DNA of 6,862 nt from an uncultured Bacteroidota bacterium (lineage in GTDB: Bacteria > Bacteroidota > Bacteroidia > Flavobacteriales > Flavobacteriaceae), in NCBI GenBank assembly GCA_903879875.1, contig CAIRNC010000453.1:1-6862 (forward strand), written 5' to 3'. The number at the start of each line of letters is the position of its first letter. Within the stretch, counting starts at the first letter, position 1. A model generated the notes under the pieces. That model saw only the letters and a program-made list of their open reading frames with translations, searched no databases and was not told where the DNA came from. A program made the position numbers and the translations under genes. This document shows positions 1 through 5,869 of this stretch, piece after piece.

Positions 1-1
1 T

Positions 2-310
2 GATGAAAATAGATTAAAAATTAATGCATTTGATGATGGTATTCGAAATTTAAAAAATCAATTGTTTTTAGAATTAAAACAAGAAAAAATAAATACAAAC
101 AAAAGTGATAGTTTAATCAATCAAATTGCTAACATTCAAAAAGAAATTGAAAAATTGCATTTTAAACATTTTCAAGATATAAAAAGTATTTGTAGAAAAG
201 ATCAATTGCCTTCTTTTATTGATTTAGCGGAAGATTTAGGGAAAATTTTTTCTAACCAAAGACGACCTCCTAGAGGTCCCGAAGAACAAGGTCCTCCAAG
301 AAGAGAATAA
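2..310 (+). CDS. Spy/CpxP-like periplasmic heavy-metal-sensor family protein, 3' part only
   Basis: The frame is open from the left edge, so the start lies outside the window; 102 C-terminal residues are visible. They form a long, highly charged, Lys/Glu/Gln-rich helix (KNQLFLELKQEK, then IANIQKEIEKLHFKHFQDIKSIC), followed by a short helix LPSFIDLAEDLGKIF and a Pro/Arg-rich tail (RRPPRGPEEQGPPRRE). This order matches small Bacteroidota proteins of the Spy/CpxP/CnrR-type 'periplasmic heavy metal sensor' family, which are usually about 150 residues and membrane-anchored or exported. They act as envelope-stress chaperones or sensors and are often next to an ECF sigma factor. The N-terminal membrane or signal segment that would confirm the family cannot be seen. 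The next gene starts 17 bp downstream on the same strand, so read-through is possible, but no functional link is evident. The family call is by resemblance only. Confidence 0.6.
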   Translation, partial: DENRLKINAFDDGIRNLKNQLFLELKQEKINTNKSDSLINQIANIQKEIEKLHFKHFQDIKSICRKDQLPSFIDLAEDLGKIFSNQRRPPRGPEEQGPPRRE

Positions 311-327
311 TTTAAACCAATATAACA

Positions 328-576
328 ATGAAAGTAAACAGAAATTTAGCCATTAGTGAAAACGGTTTTGTTTTCAATCCAACCACTGGAGACAGCTTCT
401 CTGTAAATGAGTTAGGTGCTTTGATTATCAATGAAATCAAGGCGGGAAAATCCAAAGCCGAGATTATCGATACCGTTGCTTCTGAATTTAATGCCGATAA
501 ATCGACAATTGAAAAAGATTTTGACGAGTATTTAAACGTATTAAATAACCATCAATTAGTGGATACCAATGGCTAG
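328..576 (+). CDS. PqqD-like stand-alone RiPP recognition element
   Basis: This 82-residue protein has the PqqD layout. N-terminal beta strands (NLAISENGFVFNPTTGDSFSVN) lead into an 'LN-x-x-G' type helix (VNELGALIINEI). A 'G-K-S-K-A-E-I' turn follows, then helices with a conserved acidic stretch (DKSTIEKDFDEYLNVL), and the protein ends in HQLV. PqqD-family proteins are small winged-helix-like domains that bind leader peptides and present them to a modifying enzyme; PqqD itself serves PQQ synthesis, but no other pqq gene is seen here, so the gene name is withheld. The start ATG follows an A-rich leader (AATATAACA) without a Shine-Dalgarno sequence. The stop codon lies inside the start of the ATP-grasp gene (8-bp overlap), implying translational coupling and a shared job. 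Family assignment is fairly sure; the peptide it binds is unknown. Confidence 0.8.
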   Translation: MKVNRNLAISENGFVFNPTTGDSFSVNELGALIINEIKAGKSKAEIIDTVASEFNADKSTIEKDFDEYLNVLNNHQLVDTNG

Positions 577-1618
577 GAAAAAAATAACCGTTGCTGTAAC
601 TGGGCTCAATAATATTGATAGTCCAGGGCCTGGAATTCCGGTGGCAAGAGCACTGAAAGAAAGTAAAATCTATGATGTGCGCATTATTGGTCTTTCATAT
701 GAAACTTTAGAACCTGGTATTTATATGAAAGAATTTGTAGATAAAGCCTACCAAATTCCGCTACCTTCGGCTGGAACAACTGTATTAAAAGAACGTTTGG
801 AATACATTCATTCTATTGAAAATATAGATGTCATTATCCCTAATTTTGATGCAGAGCTACACAATTTCATTAAGATTCAAGACGAATTAAAATCGGCTTT
901 CAATATTGCTACTGCGCTTCCAACAGCCGAACAATTTGAAGAAAGACATAAATCCGTTTTAAGTGAATTTGGTGCAAAATACGATGTGGATGTACCAAAA
1001 AATAAAATGATTTTTAGTGCTTCGGAAATTCAAGGTTTAGCCAATGAATTTTCTTATCCGTTGGTTGTAAAAGGAAAATTTTATGATGCTTCCATTGCGG
1101 CTTCACCCGAACAAGCTATTAATTATTTTCATAAAATTAGTGCAAAATGGGGTTTGCCAATTATAATTCAACAATTCGTTTCTGGAAATGAAGTAAACAT
1201 TACTGCAATTGGAGATGGAAAAGGAAATTGTTTAGGCGCCGTTCCAATGCGAAAATTATATATTACAGATAAAGGTAAAGCATGGGCAGGTGTATCACTA
1301 GAAGATGAAAAATTAATTGATATTGCTCATTCTGTTATTTCAAAATCTAAATGGAAAGGCGGTTGCGAATTGGAATTTATCAAAAGCAAAGAAGGAGTAT
1401 ATTATCTCTTAGAAATGAATCCGCGATTCCCTGCGTGGGTATATCTTGCTAAAGGTTGTGGACAAAATCATCCTGAATCATTAGTTAAAATTGCTCTTGG
1501 CCATGAAGCCGTAAGTCAAAAAGAATATGAATCTGGAAAAATGTTTATTCGCTATTCTCAAGATTTAATTGTTTCAATGAAGGACTTTGAGAAAATTAGC
1601 ACATTAGGGGAATTTTAA
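569..1618 (+). CDS. ATP-grasp ligase with carbamoyl-phosphate-synthase-like pre-ATP-grasp domain
   Basis: A 349-residue enzyme, probably cytosolic. Residues 1-115 form a Rossmann-like pre-ATP-grasp domain starting with a glycine-rich strand-loop (VAVTGLNNIDSPGPGIPVAR) and including PNFDAE (91-96). Residues 120-310 are the ATP-grasp core. They contain the nucleotide-binding strand YPLVVKGK (K168/K170), the hinge-like IIIQQFVSGNEVN (198-210), the GGCELEF strand (264-270) and the metal-ligand motif LEMNPRFPAW (E282, N284, R286). ATP-grasp enzymes activate a carboxylate as an acyl-phosphate and join it to an amine or other nucleophile. The signature resembles CPSase/PylC-type amino-acid ligases, but the substrate cannot be read from sequence. 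The ATG overlaps the end of the PqqD-like gene by 8 bp, so the two are surely co-expressed and the RRE may deliver its substrate. An uncharacterised tail of about 40 residues follows the core. Confidence 0.85.
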   Translation: MARKKITVAVTGLNNIDSPGPGIPVARALKESKIYDVRIIGLSYETLEPGIYMKEFVDKAYQIPLPSAGTTVLKERLEYIHSIENIDVIIPNFDAELHNFIKIQDELKSAFNIATALPTAEQFEERHKSVLSEFGAKYDVDVPKNKMIFSASEIQGLANEFSYPLVVKGKFYDASIAASPEQAINYFHKISAKWGLPIIIQQFVSGNEVNITAIGDGKGNCLGAVPMRKLYITDKGKAWAGVSLEDEKLIDIAHSVISKSKWKGGCELEFIKSKEGVYYLLEMNPRFPAWVYLAKGCGQNHPESLVKIALGHEAVSQKEYESGKMFIRYSQDLIVSMKDFEKISTLGEF

Positions 1619-1627
1619 TTCAGAAAA

Positions 1628-1752
1628 GTTTATAAGGTTTATATGTTTAGAAAGTTTATAAGGACTTTTGTTACTTATCTTTTAAATTATGGACTCAAAA
1701 ACATCATAAACTTTCTAAACTTTCTAAACACATATACTTATAAACATATAAA
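1628..1752. repeat. Inverted, 9-bp-phased repeat arms in the leader of the decarboxylase gene
   Basis: Between the ATP-grasp stop and the decarboxylase start, GTTTA occurs at 1628, 1637, 1645 and 1654 (steps of 9, 8 and 9 bp). Its complement TAAAC occurs at 1707, 1716, 1725 and 1741. The arms pair: 1645-1659 (GTTTAGAAAGTTTAT) is perfectly complementary to 1706-1720 (15 bp), and 1638-1649 is perfectly complementary to 1741-1752 (12 bp). GTTTAGAAAG also has a second partner at 1720-1729, so alternative foldings exist. The transcript could form a long hairpin around a loop of about 46 nt just before the start codon. No U-tract follows, so a simple terminator is unlikely. The function is unknown; attenuation, mRNA stabilisation or processing are possible. 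Confidence 0.75.
1676..1683 (+). promoter_or_regulatory. Possible -7 promoter element for the decarboxylase gene
   Basis: TATCTTTT matches the Bacteroidota -7 consensus TAnnTTTG at five of the six defined positions and lies in the loop between the two inverted repeat arms, 80 bp before the decarboxylase start. Upstream at about the right distance there is only TTTA (1655-1658) in place of the -33 TTTG. In such AT-rich DNA a chance match is quite likely. Confidence 0.25.
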
Positions 1753-1763
1753 TTTTAAAAACA

Positions 1764-3122
1764 ATGTCAAAAAAAACATACGAACGCCCGTTTATACAAC
1801 AATTAAACACGGGATCAATGAACAAATTTGGAACCAGAACAGAATTTGGTCCAGTAGATAGAATCGATAATGTATCGGTAAAAGGATTGATTAAAGAATA
1901 TGGTTCTCCCCTTTTTGTGATTAGCGAAAGTACCATGAGAAGTACTTATAAAAATGCTTTGAGAGCATTCAAAACGCGCTATCCAAAAATACAATTTGCT
2001 TGGAGTTATAAAACCAATTACATCAATGCTGTATGCAATGTTTTTCATCAAGAAGGCGCATGGGCTGAAGTAGTATCTATATTTGAATACCAAAAAGCCA
2101 TCAGAAATGGTGTTCCTGGAGACAAAATTATTTTTAATGGTCCTGAAAAATCCAAAGAAGATTTAAAAACTGCTGTCGAAAACAATTCTTTAATCCATAT
2201 TGACCATTTTGATGAACTTTATATGCTTGCTGAATTACTTGAAGGTGGTTCTAAAAAAGCAAGAGTTGCAATTCGAATGAACATGGATACAGGTGTTTAT
2301 CCAATGTGGGATCGTTTTGGATTCAATTATGAAAACGGACAAGCTTGGAATGCTATTAACAAAATTATGTCACACGACGAAATGATTTTAGAAGGTTTGC
2401 ATTGTCATATTGGAACGTATATGTTGTCTGCCAACGCTTATTCAGTTGCTGCTTGGAAACTTTGTGATTTAGTGAATCACACCAAATTAAAATGGAACCA
2501 TACAATTAAATATATTGATCTTGGAGGCGGTTTTGCATCAGCCAATACGTTAAAAGGTTCTTATTTGCAAGGTGCTGACATCATACCTTCCTTCGATGAT
2601 TATGCAGAAGCTATTACTTCAACGGTTTTGAACTTCGGTTTCAAAAAAGAAGATTTACCTTTAATAATTCTAGAAACAGGTCGTGCAATGGTTGACGATG
2701 CAGGCTATTTGTTAGGTTCTGTAATTGCAAACAAAACGCTAAGCGATGGTCGAAGAGCCACAATATTTGATTTTGGTGTCAATATTTTGTTTACTGCTTT
2801 TTGGTACAATCACAAAATTTCTCCGGCACAACCTTTTTCACATCATACCGAAGAAACGGTTTGTTACGGTCCATTATGTATGAATATTGATGTTGTAAAT
2901 GATAACATTTCCTTGCCATTATTAAATCAAGGCGATAATGTTGTCGTGCACCGTGTTGGCGCTTACAATATGACGCAATGGATGCAATTTATACAAATGC
3001 GACCAAAAGTAGTTTTGATTGACCTAAAAGGCGACGTGCACATCATTCGTGAAAACGAAACGGTAGATACCATCGAAGCTCCTGAAAGAAAACCAGAACA
3101 TTTGACTAAATTTAGTTTGTAA
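1764..3122 (+). CDS. Fold-type III PLP-dependent amino-acid decarboxylase (DAP/ornithine/arginine decarboxylase class)
   Basis: A 452-residue enzyme with the motifs of the alanine-racemase-barrel decarboxylases in order. These are the PLP lysine in FAWSYKTN (K83), A-E-V-V-S (101-105), RFGF (184-187), GLHCHIGT (211-218; H215 stacks on PLP in this family), the phosphate-binding DLGGGFA (252-258), LETGR (303-307; EPGR in relatives), GPLCMNID (369-376, catalytic C372) and GAY (399-401) before the C-terminal beta domain. The family removes the alpha-carboxylate of basic or dicarboxylic amino acids. The DAP-decarboxylase Glu after the catalytic Cys (C-E-S) is Met here, so meso-DAP is not the obvious substrate and lysA is not assigned. 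An N-terminal extension of about 40 residues carries Y6-x-x-P9-x-I11 and SMNKFG. The ATG is preceded by TTTTAAAAACA. Genomic company (RRE, ATP-grasp) points to a specialised pathway rather than lysine or polyamine synthesis. Confidence 0.85.
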   Translation: MSKKTYERPFIQQLNTGSMNKFGTRTEFGPVDRIDNVSVKGLIKEYGSPLFVISESTMRSTYKNALRAFKTRYPKIQFAWSYKTNYINAVCNVFHQEGAWAEVVSIFEYQKAIRNGVPGDKIIFNGPEKSKEDLKTAVENNSLIHIDHFDELYMLAELLEGGSKKARVAIRMNMDTGVYPMWDRFGFNYENGQAWNAINKIMSHDEMILEGLHCHIGTYMLSANAYSVAAWKLCDLVNHTKLKWNHTIKYIDLGGGFASANTLKGSYLQGADIIPSFDDYAEAITSTVLNFGFKKEDLPLIILETGRAMVDDAGYLLGSVIANKTLSDGRRATIFDFGVNILFTAFWYNHKISPAQPFSHHTEETVCYGPLCMNIDVVNDNISLPLLNQGDNVVVHRVGAYNMTQWMQFIQMRPKVVLIDLKGDVHIIRENETVDTIEAPERKPEHLTKFSL

Positions 3123-3153
3123 AACGTTAAGTCAGTAAAAATTTGTTTCAAAT

Positions 3154-3300
3154 CCAATAGTTGAAATGGCATTTCCATTAACGGAAATGCCAAATCCAAT
3201 GATGGAAATACCAAATCCATTAATGGAAATACCAAAGTCAATGATGGAAGTGCCGTTTCCATTAACGGAAATGCCAAATCCAATAATGGAAATGGCAAAG
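3154..3300. repeat. Seven tandem 21-bp repeats upstream of the urea-transporter-like gene
   Basis: Units begin at 3154, 3175, 3196, 3217, 3238, 3259 and 3280, each exactly 21 bp with no indels. A typical unit reads CCATTAATGGAAATNCC followed by AAA plus T or G. Units alternate between a CCATTAA start (2, 4, 6) and a YCAAT start (1, 3, 5, 7), so the array has a 42-bp dimeric period. Units 2 and 6 are identical, and units 1 and 5 share an unusual TTT ending, suggesting a further 84-bp duplication. Unit 4 contains the palindrome CCATTAATGG (3217-3226). Because 21 bp equals seven codons, stop-free frames run through on both strands; these look like by-products. The array ends 4 bp before a promoter-like element, so it covers the place where the -33 region should be. 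Confidence 0.95.
3167..3192. other. Perfect hairpin inside the 21-bp repeat array
   Basis: TGGCATTTCC (3167-3176) pairs perfectly with GGAAATGCCA (3183-3192) around the 6-nt loop ATTAAC, giving a 10-bp stem. A weaker copy formed by units 5-6 has TTTCC (3256-3260) and GGAAA (3267-3271) around the same loop, extendable by a wobble pair and a C-G pair. It lies 45 bp after the decarboxylase stop. The following bases (CAAATCC...) are not a U-tract, so it is not a convincing intrinsic terminator, though it could protect an mRNA 3' end or bind a dimeric protein. Confidence 0.5.
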
Positions 3301-3304
3301 TTTG

Positions 3305-3312
3305 TATCTTAG
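3305..3312 (+). promoter_or_regulatory. Promoter -7 element for the urea-transporter-like operon
   Basis: TATCTTAG followed by CACC, in the context GTTTGTATCTTAGCACC, differs by one base from the flavobacterial -7 consensus TAnnTTTG. It lies 26 bp before the ATG at 3339, a usual short leader for this group. No TTTG is found 19-21 bp upstream; that position falls in the last 21-bp repeat, so activity may depend on a factor bound to the repeats. Confidence 0.5.
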
Positions 3313-3338
3313 CACCGTTATTTTTTTAAAAACAATAA

Positions 3339-5507
3339 ATGAATTTCAAAGCAATTCTGAATAATTTTTGGGTCGAAAGTACGCTGAACAGTTACAGCAT
3401 TATTTTATTTTCCAATAACAAACTATTGGCATTTATTTTAATGTTTGTGACTTTTATGACACCTCAAATTGGTTTGGTTGGCTTGGGCTTTATCTTGTTT
3501 TTTCATTTATTACTGGTTCGATTGGGCTATAGTAAACTCGAAATTCGATCGGGTGTTTTAGGCTTTAATGCGGTTTTAGTTGGTTTATCCATTGCTTACA
3601 GTTACGAAATAAATAAATTTTTCATCGGGTTATTTTTTATTGCTATTTTAATTTCAGTTGTAATTACCATTTGGTGCAAGAATTATTTTGGAAAATATCA
3701 TTTGCCGTTTTTAACCATTCCGTTTTTTATTATTGTAAATATCATTTCGATGTCAACCAAGAGTTTTGATGTTTTTAATGTCAATATGGATTTTGTTTTT
3801 CACGAAAACACTTTGGTATTCTTGAACCAAAACAATTGGTATCGAATGGTGCATTCTTTGGATTTAATTACTATTCCCAATCATTTTAAAGTTTTTCTGA
3901 TTACACTTTCTACCATTTTTTATCAAAAAAGTGTTCTAGGCGGACTGTTAATACTTTTTGGAATGTTTATATTTTCAAGAATTGTAGTGCTATATGCCTT
4001 TATTGGTTTCTATTCAGCTTTGTTTTTTTACCATATTATGGGTGGAAATTTAGAGAATTTGACCTATTTTTATTCAGGAGTAAACTTTATTTTCTTAGCC
4101 ATAGCCTTGGGTTGTTATTTTTATATTCCAAATATTTATTCGATTTTGTTGGTGTTTTTTTTAAGTCCAATTCTCATGTTTATAATGATTACTTTGGGCA
4201 AAATTATGTTTGTTTTTCAAATGAATTCGATGTCGATGTCCTTTTCGATTTTAACGTCAATTACACTTTATATATTGTATTCACGACATGATTACAAACT
4301 CATTATCCCAGCAAACACCAGCTATAATTCGCCAGAGAAAGCACTGTATGACTATTTACATCATCTGAAAAGAAAAGTTGTAAATCCGTATTATACTATG
4401 TTTTTACCTTTTTGGGGAGAATGGTTTGTAAGTCAAGGTTATGATGGAAAAATCACGCATCTTGGCGATTGGGGCAAAGCATTAGACTTTGTCATTTGCG
4501 ACGAAAAGCAAGATACTTACAACAATTATGGTCAAAAATTAGCTGATTTTTATTGCTATAACAAACCCATTTTAGCACCCGCAGATGGCTATGTTTATGA
4601 TGCTATCAATTATGTCGAAGAAAATGAAATCAATGAAGTAAATGTGCTTCAAAACTGGGGAAACTCTATTATTATCAACCATTTAAACGGATTGTATTCA
4701 CAAATAAGTCATATTAAAAAAGATAGTTTTTTGGTTAATATTGGTGATTATGTAAAAAAAGGAACCATTATTGCCACTTGTGGAAATTCGGGTCGGTCTC
4801 CTGAACCTCACATTCATTTTCAAGCACAACATATTCCTACGTTTGGTGCAAAAACAGTGCCTTTGCCACTCTCCTATTTCATTGAAAATAAAGACAATTT
4901 GTTGAGTTTAAAAATCAATGAAATACCAGAAGAAAATACGATAATAAGCAATGTAGAACCTTTGGATATACTCCATAATGCCTTCAATTTTAAGCCTAAT
5001 AATCGTTTACTTATTACAAATGAAAGAACGAAAACTATAGAAAAATTTGAAATTTTCACCAACGAATGGAACCAACTGTATTTCTATTGTGAGAAAACAG
5101 AAACGAAATTGTTTTTTAAAAATGATGGAATCCTCTTTACTTTTGAAAATTATGTAGGTAGTAAAAAATCGGGTTTATTTGAGTTTTATAAATCATGTTA
5201 TGCCCTGTTATTAGGCTACTACCCTACAATTACGCTTGAATATTTTATGCCTAATTATTTGTTTACCAATTTTGGTATGCAATACATTAACGATATTTTA
5301 GCCCCAATTTATAACTTAATTGATATCAGTTTTAGTTCTAAAGTGATTAAAATTGACAATCAAATTAGTCCTACAAAAATTACAATGAGTTCGAATTATA
5401 AAACAAGACTTTTAGGCAAATCTTTTTTTGAAAAGAAATCAACCCTAACAATTTTTGAAAATTCAATTATAGAAATTGAAAATCAAAAAACAAAAAACAA
5501 ATATTGA
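3339..5507 (+). CDS. Urea-transporter-like membrane protein fused to an M23/LytM-like domain
   Basis: A 722-residue fusion. Residues 18-315 contain about ten hydrophobic segments with urea-transporter hallmarks: LEIRSGVLGFNAVLVGLSIA (67-86), HLPFLTIPFFII (121-132) and the second-half counterpart FYSGVNFIFLAIALGCYFYIP (244-264). The second 'LPxLTxPF' motif is degenerate (SMSFSILTSITL, 299-310). Residues 355-500 form a LytM/M23 duplicated-hybrid-motif domain: LDF with D383, ILAPADGYVY, SQISHI with H458, GDYVKKGTIIATCGNSGRS and PHIHFQ with H491 and H493. The expected first zinc His four residues before D383 is Gly (G379); H374 lies nearby. The last 200 residues or so are beta-rich and unassigned. 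Urea-transporter/M23 fusions are, as I recall, known in Bacteroidota. No urease genes are in view, so urea as substrate is inferred from family. The ATG follows TTTTTTTAAAAACAATAA. The next gene starts 5 bp after the stop, so they form an operon. Confidence 0.85.
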   Translation: MNFKAILNNFWVESTLNSYSIILFSNNKLLAFILMFVTFMTPQIGLVGLGFILFFHLLLVRLGYSKLEIRSGVLGFNAVLVGLSIAYSYEINKFFIGLFFIAILISVVITIWCKNYFGKYHLPFLTIPFFIIVNIISMSTKSFDVFNVNMDFVFHENTLVFLNQNNWYRMVHSLDLITIPNHFKVFLITLSTIFYQKSVLGGLLILFGMFIFSRIVVLYAFIGFYSALFFYHIMGGNLENLTYFYSGVNFIFLAIALGCYFYIPNIYSILLVFFLSPILMFIMITLGKIMFVFQMNSMSMSFSILTSITLYILYSRHDYKLIIPANTSYNSPEKALYDYLHHLKRKVVNPYYTMFLPFWGEWFVSQGYDGKITHLGDWGKALDFVICDEKQDTYNNYGQKLADFYCYNKPILAPADGYVYDAINYVEENEINEVNVLQNWGNSIIINHLNGLYSQISHIKKDSFLVNIGDYVKKGTIIATCGNSGRSPEPHIHFQAQHIPTFGAKTVPLPLSYFIENKDNLLSLKINEIPEENTIISNVEPLDILHNAFNFKPNNRLLITNERTKTIEKFEIFTNEWNQLYFYCEKTETKLFFKNDGILFTFENYVGSKKSGLFEFYKSCYALLLGYYPTITLEYFMPNYLFTNFGMQYINDILAPIYNLIDISFSSKVIKIDNQISPTKITMSSNYKTRLLGKSFFEKKSTLTIFENSIIEIENQKTKNKY

Positions 5508-5512
5508 ATAGC

Positions 5513-5869
5513 ATGCGAAGCTTACTAATTACACTTTTCCTTCTTACTTATATCTGCTCCAACGCACAAAATACAAGTGTTGGTCAAGCCGAAATGGATA
5601 CTTATAATTCGTTTATAAAAAATGATTATAAAACCACCATCAAAATAGGGCGTCAAGCTATAAATCAAGGCGCGGATAGTTACTATATTCGATACAGAAT
5701 AGGCGTTTCTTGTTATCAAATTAAAAATTATGAAGCAGCTATAACGCATTTGGAGAAAGCAAAAAGCCTTGGTAGTAATGATGCTGGTGTATTAGAATAC
5801 CTTTATTATGCCTACATTTTTACGAATAGAAATGAAAAAAGCAGCCGAACTTTTAACGCTTTTGCCTGA
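5513..5869 (+). CDS. Exported TPR protein, N-terminal part of a frame-broken TPR/beta-barrel protein
   Basis: Starting at the ATG at 5513, this encodes a signal peptide (MRSLLITLFLLTYICSNAQ, cleavage expected after the N-A-Q) and then TPR-like helix pairs. One is MDTYNSFIKNDYKTTIKIGRQAI, the next SYYIRYRIGVSCYQIKNYEAAITHLEKA, followed by DAGVLEYLYYAYIFTNR. An in-frame TTG at 5504 overlaps the preceding stop (TATTGA) and is a weaker start because it adds only three residues before the signal peptide. After N-R-N-E-K the frame runs into an unrelated tail (SSRTFNAFA) and stops at 5869. The next frame continues with a sensible sequence (KAAELLTLLPDDLKEK), so this is the front of a longer protein cut by a one-base shift at 5835-5840. 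Removing one A from that tract would give about 446 residues from this ATG. It is probably co-transcribed with the urea-transporter-like gene 5 bp upstream. Confidence 0.75.
   Translation: MRSLLITLFLLTYICSNAQNTSVGQAEMDTYNSFIKNDYKTTIKIGRQAINQGADSYYIRYRIGVSCYQIKNYEAAITHLEKAKSLGSNDAGVLEYLYYAYIFTNRNEKSSRTFNAFA

Noticed and set aside
328..576. Assignment as pqqD of PQQ biosynthesis.
   Set aside because: No pqqA, B, C or E is present; the domain is widely reused as an RRE in other pathways.
1643..1861. 72-codon + strand open frame starting in the leader of the decarboxylase, considered as a missing precursor peptide.
   Set aside because: Its first half is made of the inverted repeats and its second half is an out-of-frame reading of the decarboxylase gene; there is no leader/core organisation.
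1764..3122. Assignment as lysA (diaminopimelate decarboxylase).
   Set aside because: The C-E-S substrate motif is C-M-N, an unusual N-terminal tail is present, and the neighbours are not lysine genes.
2963..3298. 111-codon - strand frame with a heptad pattern such as FPLMDLV.
   Set aside because: The heptads come only from the 21-bp DNA repeats (seven codons), and the rest is antisense to the decarboxylase.
3154..3300. Tandem array considered as a CRISPR.
   Set aside because: Units are directly adjacent with no unique spacers, units are only 21 bp, and there are no cas genes.
3139..3312. Stop-free + strand frame through the repeats (PNPMMEI-type heptads).
   Set aside because: It is a consequence of the 21-bp period, lacks a convincing start, and ends inside the promoter-like element.
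5831..5841. Programmed -1 frameshift on A-AAA-AAG.
   Set aside because: The A6G tract is not in the required register relative to the upstream frame, and the shift needed is +1 rather than -1.
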